The translations under genes and the position numbers were made by a program. From Sinotaia quadrata (lineage: Eukaryota > Mollusca > Gastropoda > Architaenioglossa > Viviparidae), in contig CM054177.1 in assembly GCA_028829895.1 (NCBI GenBank), positions 77,939,163 through 78,003,162 on the forward strand: 64,000 nt of DNA. The letters run 5' to 3'. Within the stretch, counting starts at the first letter, position 1. Each line of letters begins with the position of its first letter. The notes beneath the pieces are model-generated. The model did no database searches and was not told the DNA's origin. It was given only the letters and a program-made list of their open reading frames with translations. Shown here in pieces: positions 34,739 through 48,830 of this stretch.

Positions 34739-35180
34739 CTGGTTTGATAGAAGGCTTGAAATGGATTTGGTGACAGTTGATACATTGATTTCTAACAAAA
34801 GAGTTTGCAGTCATTGAGAAATAATGTACAATATATATAATTGCTGGGATGATATAAAGCTAGAAATACACATTAATGAATGGTTTGAGAGATAGCTGGA
34901 AATGCACATTGATTTGATATTAAAGCTAAAAATACACATTAGTGATTGGTTTGATAAAAGGCTAGCAATACAGATTAGTTACTGATTTGATGTAAAGCTT
35001 GAAATACACATTGGTTTAAAGCTAGAAATACAAATTGATGAGTGGCTTTTAAAACAAAGCTAGAAATACACATTGTTGAATGGTTTGATATAAAGCTAGA
35101 AATACACATTAGTGAATGGTTTGATATAAAGCTATAAATGCACATTAGTAAATGTTTGATAGAAAGTTAGAAATAAGAGT
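34739..35180. repeat. ~36-bp minisatellite
   Basis: About ten imperfect copies of a unit containing AAAGCTAGAAATACACATTA and GTGAATGGTTTGATAT. Confidence 0.9.
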
Positions 35181-35397
35181 CTAGGCTATAGTTCCTGTAC
35201 TTCAACGCTCAATACAAACTCCCTTCTCATCAATTACTCAAGGCTGTAGTCCCTATACCTGCCAATATAAATATTTAGGACTAATAATAAAAGTTTTTAA
35301 CATTTAACTTTGTTTCTATTAATTCCTTTAGCAAGATCTGACTACCGTGGACAACAGCCTAGAAGATTCTTGATCATCTTGATCTAAGTTATCTTTA

Positions 35398-35640
35398 TTT
35401 CCTTCATTTGCTACAAATATAGTTTCCATTCAAGCATTGACATGTCTTCTCCTTTAAAGTATAGCATTTAAATAATATTTTAGCTTTACAAAAATAATAA
35501 ATGGGAATCTTCATTTGCTACAAATATAGGTTCCATTCAAGCATTGACATGTCTTCTCCTTTAAAGTATAGCATTTAAATAATATTTTAGCTTTACAAAA
35601 ATAATAACTGGGAATCTTCATTTGTGACAAAAATATACTG
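35398..35640. repeat. 107-bp direct duplication
   Basis: Two near-identical 107-bp blocks begin TCATTTGCTACAAATATAG at 35404 and 35511. A third partial start is at about 35617. Confidence 0.93.
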
Positions 35641-38218
35641 TATGGCTGACTTAGCAATAAATACTGATAAATGAATGCCTTAAAATGGAAAGACACAGTG
35701 TCTTGACAAAGAGTATGATGTTAATTTAAGTTATTCATTAACAAATACTGACAAACAAGTGTTTCCTTCAAATAGAAATATGAGGCATTAGAACAATAAT
35801 TATGACACTCGTTAAACATGTGCTGCATTGACTGGGAGTTGTTTGCTCTTAGGAAGAGAATTTCAACCTAAAATTTCTTCCATTTGGAAAGGCCGGACAT
35901 GGGTAAATCATTTATGTTTTAAAAGCTGACTGCAGAAGTTTAAAAAGTTAAAAAGTTTAAAGTTTAAAAAAAATATATATGGGGAAAATATTCACACACA
36001 TAATAGTTAAATTCATTGCCTGGATTGTGCAAAAGCAGCCTTAGTCCCCATTTCATTTCTTTTGATGCATGAATTGCAGAAGATCTCTATTTCCACAGTG
36101 CTAACACTCACTTGGAAACAGTAATCCAACCTGCTGTTGAAAAAGTGCCGACTCTCTTTGTTCCAATCGGAATGCACACATTTACTTGTTTGTTATTTCT
36201 CCACTCCTACTTCTTACCAGCTCCCTCCTACAGTTCCACCTCCTTCACTCCCATGATCATCAGTGATTCCTGTGGTGATGCTTTTCCTTTGGAGTCTGTA
36301 ATGAGGTGGAACCACTTGTTCAGGAATGAAATTAGATTACCAAACATTCTGTGTGTGCTGCACATCCAGACACCAAACATGGGCAGCCAGTCAGTATGCA
36401 TATGTAGGTCTTGTAGAGTTAGAAAGAATTTTACATCATATAAATAGAAAATACCCTTATATGTAAAAAAACAACAAAAAATAATGTCACAATACATCAA
36501 AACATTGATAAAAAAAAATAGATAAAAAATTTGACCTGATTGAACACAACCGATGTCATTTTTGGATCCAGCACAATAAAACTGTCATAAATCCGTCAAA
36601 AAAATCTTCGCAAATTTGTTGTTGCCCAGTGTTATATTTAGTGGATTGCTCTGGCTCACACAGCCATGCACTGGTTTGCACAGCCTTGCACTTATTTGCA
36701 CACCTATGCATTATTAACATGTACATTGATTTCGCAGAACTGACATTCAGATCAAACATTTCAAAATATAAACTTAAATATGATTTTAAAAAATTAAATT
36801 AAATATTTTAAACGTCTTTGCCTTGTTGGTTTGTTTTTGAGAGAAAAGCAACATACAAATATGATTTTTTTTTTAAGTGATATAGCCGAAGCCGAGACTT
36901 ACGCTATCAAACAAAAAGTCTTATATAAAAAATAAATAAAACTTTATAAATGTGCAAATTTGAGATACAATTGTCTTTTGAAGTAAAATAGCAAACATGC
37001 ATAGTTCGAAAACATGATTCTATTGATGTGTGGTTCTTTCTGGTAACTAGTTGTTACACTTCGCCGCACTTCCTCAGTGGTCGATGTTACTCTTCTTAGT
37101 ACTCCTTGTAGTGAATGAAACGTCGCTACTATAAATAGTAATCTTTTTTCGTAAAGAGCGACCCTACTGTGTGAACTGACAGGTATATGAAGGCCTCGAC
37201 CTTGGCCTTAAAATTATAAACGTACATTAAGCTGTGACAATGATGACGTGGATTACAACCATTTTGTGATGTTTCTGTGGAATTTATTTTCTTCCTTTCT
37301 TTTGTCGTAAACCTTTTACTGCATTCGTTCGTTTTTTGAACAGTTTCATTTCGTAGAGCAGTTCATTGATCGTGTGTCACAACTGCATTTAATCGACCAA
37401 CAGGAGGTGGATCAAGTTGTAGGCCTACATATGGTGGTTGGTATTTGTACGGGGAATTCACAAGTTAGCAGACAGAGCAAAATCATTGTACTTTATTTTC
37501 TTGCCTACAGAAATAAATCAACTTAACGTTCATTGACTGTGTGCCAGCAGTTAGTGGGAAATTGTTCTGTTCACCAAACGACATATTTTAATTATGCCAG
37601 TTAAGCTCTCAGTTTGTGTAACTGCAATTAATTATTCTTGTAGTAATTATGTAACATTAAAATTAAGAGAGTAATTAAAATATTGCAGTGACAACTGTAT
37701 GCTGATGTGCTGGGATAAAATGTGAACTTGTGCCCTCTTGAAGTGGATTTATGCCGCAGTTTAGTTTCGTATGGACTGTGTTGCCCCAGGAAATGAGTTT
37801 GCTGTGTTTAAAAATAGATTCCTTCTCAGTCACGCGTCAAGCTTTACAGACAGATGACATCAAAAGTGTCAGGTGGATTTTCCATGATGAATTTCTTGAT
37901 TGATTTACGATCTGCTTTGAATGACATCAGATAGCATTCTAATACTGTCAGATTTTCTAACCATCCACCCCCACCCCGCAGGATAAGAAGATAGACAGAA
38001 TAGGTGGTTCTAAAAATACACTGGAGTGCATACCATAGTCTCTAGTTGTCTACACAAGTCTATACAACAATTGCATGAGTGCTAGCAATACTTTCGAAGA
38101 CATTCGACACATCCGATTGCTCATTGAATGAAATAATACCGAGGAAAGTATTTTATGAACTGTTACTTGCATTACTGTAATAACTGGAACTTTCAAAGTT
38201 GTGCAGAAAAAAGACATT
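35641..38218. other. Intron or upstream sequence, possible promoter region
   Basis: No ORF is supported. The part at about 37020-37400 has more CpG than the AT-rich surroundings and lies roughly 1.1-1.5 kb upstream of the ATG at 38509, so it could belong to an internal promoter. This is inference only. Confidence 0.4.

Positions 38219-38278
<60 letters not shown>
38219..38278. repeat. AC microsatellite
   Basis: An (AC)n run with a short CG-containing start, about 60 bp. Confidence 0.97.
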
Positions 38279-38280
<2 letters not shown>

Positions 38281-38476
38281 TACCATTTAATTGCTATTGC
38301 TATGTTAGAACGATCTGCTAACTTGTCATTATTATTGTCATTAGCGCGATTAGGCCTAGGCCTATATTCCTTGTGCTGAATCGATTTTGAAGTGCCACCT
38401 CTGAGCTCCCTTTCGTCAGTTATACAAGTATTAGTGCATGCGCATATTCAGCATTTACACATATATTCGCACATAG

Positions 38477-38680
38477 CAGCAGCAAGGAGGAAAGACAATT
38501 TATTAACAATGGATGATGATGCCGTATCTTTTGAAGGAGCTAGCCCTCCACTGAACTCCCCGGAAGACAGGACGCTGCGACAGAGGAACAAGGTGCGCAA
38601 AAGACTACAACAGCGACGATCTACAGACGGTTACTACACACAACAGAGTCGACCAATGGGGCGAAGACGCGGCGGTGGAG
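38477..38680 (+). CDS. FNDC3A: FNDC3 exon: basic linker; internal or alternative first exon
   Basis: It encodes MDDDAVSFEGASPPLNSPED followed by an Arg/Gln-rich stretch (RQRNKVRKRLQQRRSTDGYY) and ends GRRRGGGG at a GTGTGT donor (38681). It ends with one extra base, matching the 48831 exon. The basic stretch corresponds in position to the ERLQKKLKDR-type segment of vertebrate FNDC3. Two readings are possible. As an internal exon it could start at any of three adjacent AGs (38476, 38479, 38482), all in the right phase for the 29315 exon. As a first exon it would start at ATG 38509, which has A at -3 and G at +4. The weak pyrimidine tract before the AGs favours the second reading a little. Confidence 0.72.
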
Positions 38681-40200
38681 GTGTGTAGTCGTTTAAAACT
38701 GTTAGTCATATAGATGAGTGCATTTGGGAGCTTGACGTTTGCTTGGTTTGGCGCGATTTTTTTTTTAATATAGGCGGATTTATGTGTTGCTAGGGTTAGA
38801 TATTATGGGAGATGGGTATAAATGGACAGCTGCATCAGTGAATGCTATGTATTTTTATCTGTTCATTCAGTTTCTTGTCAATGCATTTGCCTAGACAGTA
38901 ACTTTTGTGTTTAAAACTGTGGCTACCATAGTCGCATATGTGTATTGAACAATGTCTGTCTTAGTTGTGTGTTGACTCTGGCTGAGTTTAGTATATTCTT
39001 TTTTGTTTTTAGTCTTTACTGTACAATTTTAGCTGTGTCCTCAGCTTTTTAAAGCATATCTGCCCAATGATGTAGTAATACTTGTTTTTGATTTTAGTTA
39101 TACATGTTTAAATAATAATATTTATGTTCATATATAGTTTTTCATTTCAGTGCATATATATAGTTAAAAGTGCTTACCTTCATATTGTTTATGTATAAAT
39201 GCTGAAGTTTGCTGTTCATGAATGAGTACTGTTTCAATTTTTTTGTTTGCTTGTATGTCTTTTGATTACTATGCAAGTCTTGCTAGAGTTTATGTTTGTT
39301 TTGTATGTTTACCATTTGTGTGTGCTTAGTGTTTGTAGTCTGATGTTTAATGTGGAATGACAGTCTAATATTTATATTTATATCTAGTGTTGAATATGTA
39401 CATCTGCCTAGTGATGTATGACTGAGTAAATCTGATCTACCTGTTAATAATATGTGTGCATTCTAGTTTTTAATATATGCATCTCTTCCTAGTGATGTAT
39501 GAGTAAGTCTAATCTATGTGTGTATGTCTGGTGTTTAGCATGTCTCACTAATAATATGTGTGCATGCCTATGTGCATGTCTTCCTAGTGATTGTAAGAGC
39601 ACCAGTGTGTTTAGTAGGTGTGTGTGTGTGTGTGTGTGTGTTTAATATAGAATTTAATATGGCAACATCTGACTGTTAAAAGTGTTATTTATGTGCATAT
39701 CTATTTTTAAATATACATCATTACATGTCTGCCAAGTGGTATTATGCATACATGATTTTATGTCTGGTGTTTAATATGTCATACATATCTGATAAGTATT
39801 GTATGCCTAGTGTTTGTGTGTATCACTGTATTGTATGGTGTTATAATATAGCATGTCTGCCAAGTATTGTGTGCCTAGTGTGTTTGTGTGTATGTTTGTT
39901 GTTTAAAAAGTTGTGTTTGCTAAGTATTATAAATGCCTAGTATGTCTGGTGTTTAATATGGCATGTCTGCCAAGTATTGTGTACCTAGTGTTTATGTCAA
40001 TGTATGGTGTTTAATATGGCATGTCAGCCAAGTATTGTGTGCCTAGTGTTTGTATATTTGTCTGGTGTTTAATTAGGCTGTCTGACTAACATCTGTATGT
40101 ATATCCAGTATTTAAAATATCATGTCTATCAAGTGTTTGTATGTTTCTGTATGGCAGGTCTAACCAGTGTTTATGTGCATATATAGTGTTTGAAATCATG
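38681..40200. repeat. Degenerate tandem repeats in intron
   Basis: From about 39300 to 40200 the phrases GTTTAATATGGCATGTCTGC and AAGTATTGTGTGCCTAGTG recur at about 55-70 bp. A short GT tract is at about 39616. Confidence 0.75.
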
Positions 40201-42252
40201 AAATGAACATGCTAACATTTTTATATTTAATAGACACAATAGCAATATTAATATCCATGTACTGTTACTAATATTACTATGCATTAATGTCAATGTTAAT
40301 AATGTTGTATATGATTTTACAAATATGTATGACTGCCTTTTGTTTGTCTACTTTTACTATTATGCACCCAGTGTTTATTACAGTAATACAATATCAATTT
40401 GTTAAATGTTTACTTGCATTTTTGTTATATAGAATAGTATGCAAATGATAACAACTTGTGTTATTGTATACTTAAAAGAAATTTGTTTTATAGAGTACAT
40501 AATAGAAACCGATTTTATAATATTCCTTTTTTTTTTAAATCATTTTTCATTAATACTCTTAACTTTTGATAGATTATACTGCTAAAAGAACATGCTGTTA
40601 ATACCTCCTTACCTTTAAATTTATTAAATTAACTCAGTATGAGTAAAGATTAATTAAATAGAAATGTAGATATCTAATCGTCTGAGAGACAAACATACAC
40701 ACATGCACTTTATGCACATATGATATATATCATTCATATACTATATAAATAGATGTATACATGGATAGAGATTATATAGGTAGTAAGGCAAGGAAGTGGA
40801 TTAATGCTATTTAATAGACTTTCTATAATTTGCATTGGTGATTGGTCTGATTGTGAAATTTGTATGGTTCATTCATCATGTATTAATCCCAGAGTTTTAG
40901 CTCTTATTATTGTCCTTTTTTTTTCTCTTTTGCGTAATGCACATGTGTAAGTGTATGTCATTTTATTAGTTATAAATATTTCTGTGTTCACTGTGGTGGC
41001 TGGTATGTCTGGCATTATAAGAGAAAATGTCATTCATACACAAAGTGAATACTAGGCTGTCATTTTCTCCTAATAACTATTTCAGGGGTGACAATTCTGA
41101 TGGCAGGCAGAGTGGGTTATATCATTTGATATCCCTGAGAAAATTGTTAGACTTTCCTGGCTAGAGAATAATCTTAGTGTGAGATCACTTGTGCTGCAAA
41201 AATATGTTACATTTTTTTGTCTTTAGATAATGTGGGAAAATGTTCAAGAATTTATATGTTTATTATTTGAAACATTTTCTGTAAAAGAGGTTGTTTTTTT
41301 GTTTTTTTTAAAAAAAAGTAAAACAGCACACAGAAAAATATGCAGATTAATTCACTTTTAATATATTTATTAAACACAGTAATTTCCATACTTTTTAAAC
41401 CTAATTTGCCATAAGAACAAATATAAAAATATTTTATAGCGTTATAAACATTCAAGTTAAAAATTACAGCATAGACTGTTTTAAATGCAGAGTAGAAATT
41501 GGAATGTCTTTATAATGTTGGAATACTCTTAATACTCTTAGGAAAGAAACAAAATATAATAAGCTGTACAACTTTTTAAGTAAAAAGAAAAATGCTTGTA
41601 CTACCCTAGCAGTAATAAAATAAGTTCTACAACTTTTAAGTAAAATATATATAAAATTCATGCATCTGGGTGTCAGAATGAAAAGAAAAGCAATAGAAAA
41701 GATATTAAATTAATTGGGTTTTTTTTAGAATGCAATACATTTATCAAGTAGAAAAGATGTGCAGCTGAAAACAGTTAGAACAAACTGTGGTTTGGGTGGT
41801 TTTCCTGTCCCTGTCAGTGTTGAAAGGGGAGATAACAAGAGAGAAATTGTGGAGTTTTCTAAGTAGTTTAACAGCATTTACCAAGCATATGAATATCAAG
41901 CTTCTTGTTTTAAGCAACAACAACAACAACAAAAAACTAAGAAAAAACAAACTAAAGATATCTAGATATTTCAACAAAACAAGTAGTTGTTAAATAGATA
42001 TATACACAGTGTGCTTTAGAATTGTAGATCATGACATGTATGTCATATATGTTTGTGTTTGCTGTCTGATTCAGTATATCATTTAGGTTATTAAGTGTGC
42101 ATGTTTGTGAAACACAATTTTGTTTGTCTTCCTGCTTTCTGTAAATAGCTATTTAAGCTATAGTATTGTAGAGTAAAAGTATGTAAATTTAATAACACAA
42201 ATGTTAGTAATGTTAATATTATAATAAGCACATATTATACAGTAATATTAAT

Positions 42253-42292
<40 letters not shown>

Positions 42293-45149
42293 AGTAGATA
42301 GATGTGGAAGAACCACATGAAATCAGTCATATTATTAATTCTAGCATTAGTAATATTAAAAATCCATGTAATGTTTGACTTAGTTCTGTGGGAAAAGGAG
42401 TCAACAAGGGTGGGGGTGGAGAGAAGAAAATATATCCATGTACAATATAGCAATTCTGATAACAATTTACAAAAGTAAGCAAAAATTACCATAATGCACA
42501 TACACATATGTATATATCCACTTAAAATATAACAATATTTATTTCTTAATACCAATTTTGTAAGTGTCTACTAAAATTAGTAAATCGTAGTAAGTAAAAT
42601 TTTACATACTGTATGTAAAATGCTCTGTATCTTTGTAAAATACATTAATGTCAGTATTCATTTTTTAAAAATGTAGTAATGTCCTTTGTCAGTAGCAACT
42701 TAAAGGAGTGAATGAGAGTGAAGTGTTGCATGTAAAATGTGTAATAATATAGTAATATTCTTGTAAAATACAGTAATTTCAGCATTCATTTTGAAAAATA
42801 TAGAAAAATATCCTTGTAAATTACATTGTCACTAATCTGTATTCATTCAAAGAAACATTTAGTAATGCCCATTATCCACATAAAACATTATATGGGATAT
42901 ATAATTATATATATACTCTAAAATCACTCCCAGTTCACCCATCATCATCACTACTACAGCAGCCTGCATTTTACTAACATTCCTTTAACATCTGAATCTT
43001 ATGCTTGAGCCTCATTAGCCGTGTGTAGAGTTGCCAAATCTCACTAATCGTGTACCATATAGATTCTTTGGAGCTCTTACTTAGTGCTATATTACAGGAT
43101 AACGTAACATCCGTGTTGCTTTGTGAAAGAGTTCAATCATACATTTTCTTAGAATTGTGTTGGCACATCATTGTTTCTGAGATTGATGGAGGTGGATGAA
43201 GGGAGGGGGGGGGGGGAGAGAGAGAGAGTGTGTGTGTGTGTTGGAGTATTAGATCAGCTAAAAGAGGTGTTGGCTGAGACTACTTCAGTTAGATAGCAAG
43301 AAACTGGGAAGTCTTAATTTGAACTATATAATTATAAATGGGGTGGGGGTGGGGAACAGTAGGCAGATCATTACCAGCAGGCTGCTTTTTGTTTATTTTT
43401 CTGCTTTGACTTTTCAGAAAACTTGATTAGCTCTTATGGTGGATTTATTTTCCTTTCTATTTATATTATTATAGGTTTGTGAGCATTAGTGTTGTTACTG
43501 TTACATAGTTTTGTTACTTTTCTTACTGTTGCTACTTAAAACTCTTTTCACTGTCTGAGAACCACAGTGCAGCTCATTTGAAATTAGGCATTAAATTTTG
43601 TAAGTCATGTAATAAAGTTCACACAAAGACAAATTTAGAAAACCCATTTAGGAACGGATATACTACTTTTGACTAATCTTTTGGGGCTTTTAAAATTTAA
43701 TATAAAAAGAGACGATATTACTGTTTGCTTCGGTGTTTCATTTAATAAAATTAATTTTATATATTACCCCTAATGCAAGAAATAGAATTATATTTTAATT
43801 TCTAAACACATTCTTTAAATTTTTAAAAAGCCTATAACTAGTGTAATTTTTGCTTCTATCTAATTATATTCACCATTTTTAAACATGCCTCATCATACTT
43901 TAGCATGGATATGGTTTGAATGCATTTTCCCATTGGCTAATGTCCAGATAAGTGCTCTGTCCCATGCTAGCTTTGTACAATTTATACAATTAAGACTGCT
44001 TTCACAGAAAGATATACATGTATTTATATCCCTGCTTTATTTAGTTTATTATTTTATTCTTAAATTATAACCATTAAAATTATACAAAATTCCTTTTTTA
44101 AAAAAAATCAAATAAAATCTTACTTGTGGAGTGTGTGTGTGTGTGTGTGTGTGAATTGGTATCTGTTATAAGATCTGCATTCTCCTACTAATAATACTAT
44201 TGTGGCAGAAAACTTGGCAACAATGGAATAACATTTTTCATTCTTGGCACTGTCAAGAGCCAAGAGTTAGCACAAAGACTTTTAACACAATAACAGTATT
44301 ATCAAAGACACACCCTTATTAGCTACACCCTTCTATTGTCTTTGTAATACTTTTATCTCTGTTTGGAGAATTTCCAAATATGCCAATTTCTCTGTTTGGT
44401 TTTGGTTAGATTTTCCTTTATGTTATCAGATTGCCCACAACAGAATGTATTTTATAAATTATATGTACTGTGTGTATATGTGGTGTGTGTTTGTGTAAGT
44501 GAGTGTGTAAATAAATGCATGTATGAATTTATAATCTGCTTTTTTATTTTAATTCCGAATCTTTCCCTTTAGACACTGAAGGTTGCATATAATTTAATTA
44601 TTTCTGGAAAAATTGTTTTGATAAAATATGATTTTCTTTGTTACACAATATGGAGATTTATTGCATTTTTAAATCATCTGTAAAAAGAAATAATATTACA
44701 AAATTAATACTTATTTTTGTCTATATATTTATTTTCAAGAGATATAATATATTTATGGGCACTTGATATATAGGATTTTTTTAAAACAGATATAAATTAT
44801 TATTAAAGAAAAGACAAAGATCTTGATTTTTTTGTTGTTATTGTTGCATTAATAAATTTTCATCTTTTCATATAAAATAACTTCATATTACCTACATGTA
44901 TTGAGAACTAAAGCTGAGAGACATTGCAATAGATAGCTATTAGCTATTCTCATTTTCTTTCTATCATGCATGTGAGAAGCTGCTACTGTTTTTCTTTATG
45001 CCATATAAAGTTTCACAGGTTTTTTGTTCGCAGAACAATTCCCTAAAACTCGGTGCAAAATCTTTTCAATCATTGACTGTAAAATCACAGTACAATTTTG
45101 TATTTTGATAATTGTTTCTTTGAGAAAAATATTTACTTTTCCTCAGCAC
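40201..45149. other. Long AT-rich intron stretch
   Basis: Nearly 5 kb with no gene. It contains microsatellites: CA at 42255-42291, GT near 44131, and a run of about ten G near 43205 followed by GA and GT tracts. Several small ORFs lack any family signal. Confidence 0.65.
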
Positions 45150-45395
45150 TTTCACAGTGTGATTGATCTCTAAACACTGCCACTTTCACACTGTGATTGA
45201 TCTCTAAATACTGCCACTGCCACAGTGTGATTGATCTCTAAATACTGCCACTTTCACACTATGATTGATCTCTAAACACTGCCACTTTCACACTGTGATT
45301 GATCTCTAAATACTGCCACTTTCACACTGTGAATGATCTCTAAACACTGCCACTTTCACACTGTGAATGATCTCTAAATACTGCCACTTTCTTTG
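45150..45395. repeat. 34-bp minisatellite
   Basis: Seven copies of a 34-bp unit CACTTTCACACTGTGATTGA plus TCTCTAAATACTGC. Alternating A/C at one site and T/A at another mark variant copies. Confidence 0.95.
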
Positions 45396-46413
45396 CTTAA
45401 GTTAAATAGATGTCTTAAAGGAATCTTACTCTTAGCTCTCTCTGTCTTCTTTTTGTTGTATAGAGTTTATTGTGACTACTTTCCCACAGTATTCCAGCAC
45501 TTGTATTTAATTATAGTCTCACTTGTATAATGTTGACATCTAGTGTGTACAATTTACTCTTGGCAACTCATATATATGACTCTGAAGAGAAGTTTTATAA
45601 TCTCAATTAAGCACTTCTGTTGTGCAGAGTGAAGTGTTTTATGCTTCCTTACTCAAATACATGTTTTTATTTTTTTTAAAGCTGCAGTTTAATCAAATAT
45701 GATAGCAAAGTTTGAGTATACCTTTATTTTCCAAACATTGGACTGTTAAGTTGCAAGTATTTGTTTACAATTGTTAGCTTTAAGTATATTTCTAGTTTGC
45801 TAAACTTTGGTCAAAATAGACCAAAATGTTTTATATTACCAGATAAAATAACTTTTTTCAAATTAAATCTAGATGTTGGAAATTGCCCTTTAAAATAATT
45901 TATAATTAAATACATAATTTGAACTGTGGAATAACTACACTGTGTAACAGTAAGCTGATTAATTAATCCTGAGCTATGTTCCCAGACTTCGACAGCTTGT
46001 GCATTTTATTAGTAGGATTAGGAAGGATTTCTGCACATTAGTTGTATCCTATCTAAGTAATGGATAGTGAGAATCAGAGGCCTATGACTCATTCAGAATA
46101 AGTATTTTTACATGCAAATTATCTAGTGAATTGGAATGACTGTAAAATTCTTTTTTTTTATTAATATGTCTTTTTTTCTTTTCTTTTTTTTTGTTGCCTT
46201 AATGGTTTTAAAGTAAATGATAATTTATTTTAATTTTCCTTCAGGTAACACCAGAGTAATAAATTTTATTTCTTTACATGAATAGAAAATATTAAATCAG
46301 TTTTCTCTATATGGATAGTTTTCTGAACAGGGATAGGAAATACTGGGTTCCTTTCTCTCTCAGTCTTTGTTGACAGGAAGTGTTAATTTACTCTGTACCT
46401 GGATAATCAGTAT
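45396..46413. other. AT-rich intron stretch
   Basis: Nothing recognised. Confidence 0.6.
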
Positions 46414-46778
46414 TATATTTTGTAGTTTTCTTGACATAGAAAATATTATATTTTATAATTTTCTTGACATAGTTAGGGAGTATTATATTTTGTAGTTTTC
46501 TTGACATAGTTAGGGAGTATTATATTTTGTAGTTTTCTTGACATAGTTAGGGTGTATTAATATATTTTGTAGTTTTCTTTACAGAATTAGGGAGTATTAT
46601 ATTTTGTAGTTTTCTTTACATAGGGAGTTTTATATTTTGTAGTTTTCTTGACATAGTTAGGGAGTATTATATTTTGTAGTTTTCTTTACATAGGGAGTAT
46701 TATATTTTGTAGTTTTCTTGACATACTTAGGGAGTATTATATTTTGTAGTTTTCTTGACATAGTTAGGGAGTATTAAT
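46414..46778. repeat. 37-bp minisatellite
   Basis: About nine to ten copies of a unit AGTTAGGGAGTATTATATTT plus TGTAGTTTTCTTGACAT, some shortened. Confidence 0.94.
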
Positions 46779-46951
46779 TCATCATAGTTTTATGTATATA
46801 TGCAGAATATCTGCTAAGTGTTGGCAGAGAATTGTCACTGATTTTACAAAATGGGTACTGTAGAGAATATTCTGTTTTGATTTCATGTCATCATTACTGT
46901 AAGAAATATTTTTAACTGTTTTACATATGACAAATAGAATGAAATAGATTA

Positions 46952-48175
46952 CTTGACATCGATATTTCCATGAAACCGCTTTTGAATAATTTTGTCTACA
47001 CAGTGTATATCCTAAAATACAATTCAACAATTCAAGTAACAGAGTAGTTCTTATCAGAGAATAGAAATGGGTTAGTAGAGATAAGCCATAATAGTCTTTA
47101 CATAACCTGATTTAGACAAAGCCACAATTGTCTTTCACACACTTTTTTGCAACAATGTCTCAAGTTTATTCTCTGCCATCAACTCCACATGTCTCACTCC
47201 ACAAAGGTTGAAAAAGACTGACAGGCTGTTATTCACAGCCAAACCTGGGCGCCTCTTTCACCATGTCAGTTTCTTCAAGCAGAATAACAATTACAGCAAC
47301 TCTAGTACTTCTTATACCAGAAATTGCTCATGTAGTCATCATATCTTGCCGCCATAAATCAAATGGAGTGTATAGTGTGTCCTCCACACTTAAACACTGC
47401 TTCCCACCTATATCACAGTTGGTTATAGCAGTTTACAATCAGCAGACCAAGAGGTTCAAATCATACATATAGAAAAGTCTGCTTCCTGTAAAATATGATC
47501 AGGGAACAAATGCTAAGCTTCCAGTTTATCACTTTATAACTCCATTCTTTCTTACATTCAAGTCTCAACTTACAGTTTCCTGCAACAATTTTTATTAGCC
47601 TGATAAACATATATGGCATAATAAATACTGTGTTAGATTTATTAACAGGTTCATTAGGAACAATGTCAATTGTTAAGCTTACTATATACAAGCATTTTAG
47701 TTCAAACATTTGTAGAAATAATAGTCTACTCACATAATACATCTCTACGTAAAACACAAGCATAACATATCAGTAGTAAAAATGCACGAAATATTTTTTC
47801 AAGTCCATTCTCTCTCAATCAGTCAGTTAACTCACCATTAAGCTAATGACTGCCTTTCATGACTGGACTTCTTTGCCACACAAAATTCTAGTGATTAGAC
47901 AATAAATTTCTCTACAGCCGGTAAACTTTTAGATCTCAGCCCATTGGCTGATCTCGTTCTTATAAATCATAACCATTGGATAAATAAAAATACTCACCCA
48001 GTTGGAATTAGTTTGCATTACATCAGCAATTTCTAGCATATTCTCAACTCGGGTTGTTCACTTCCAACTGTCACTTAAAAAAGACCATCATAAGGAGTGC
48101 CCACAGTCAGGTTACTCTAACAATTTATAGAACAATTAAGTATTAAAATAGGAATAGGCAAATTTACTCCACCAC
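46952..48175. repeat. Dispersed 1.2-kb repeat, copy B
   Basis: Direct-orientation homologue of 31423-32655, clearly diverged from it. A further fragment of its right part lies at 63107-63255. No ORF. Confidence 0.85.
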
Positions 48176-48830
48176 ATAATCTCTTTGGGACACAAACCAT
48201 TACATGACTGAGTAATCATTATCTTACTGATAATTGTCAATTAAGCAGAAAAAGCATAAATCATTACATGAGTGAGTAATCATTAACTTGCTGATAACTA
48301 TCCTTCTAGCATAAAACACAAACCATTACCTGACTGAGTATTCGTTATGCTGATACTGCCCATCAATCAAGAAACAAAAATTTCACAGAATACAAATTAA
48401 TTTACACATAATGTGATGAGTTATAGGACTTTAAAATACTAGAGACAATTTGGGTTTGTACTTTCGAAATATGTAGGCCACACTCGTAAAATTTCATTGC
48501 ACAGTGAAACACACAAGTGCAAACATGCACATGCATGCAATATAAAGACAAAAATACCCAGTGATAATTGTGTATTTGTGCATTTTTAATTGCTACAGAG
48601 ATTGAGAGAGCTGTACAATTTAGGGTAATTTTTTTTCTTTCTTTCAGCAGTTTACAGTTGACTCATCCTCATTATCCACTGTGTGTTTTACTGTTATTGC
48701 CTTAATTAGTTTAAAATGATGAATACGTTTTTTGTTCTGTGTGTATTGGAGTATAGTTTTACTTTCATTGCTTTAATTAGTTAAAAGTGATGAATACATT
48801 TTGTGCTCTGTGTTTGTGTGGTTAATGCAG
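48176..48830. other. Intron sequence
   Basis: Contains three imperfect copies of a phrase like AAACCATTACATGACTGAGT at 48195-48345. It ends at the acceptor TTAATGCAG. Confidence 0.65.

Noticed and set aside
36112..36447. A 111-codon + strand ORF
   Set aside because: No splice signals of the right phase, no recognisable motif, and composition like the surrounding intron.
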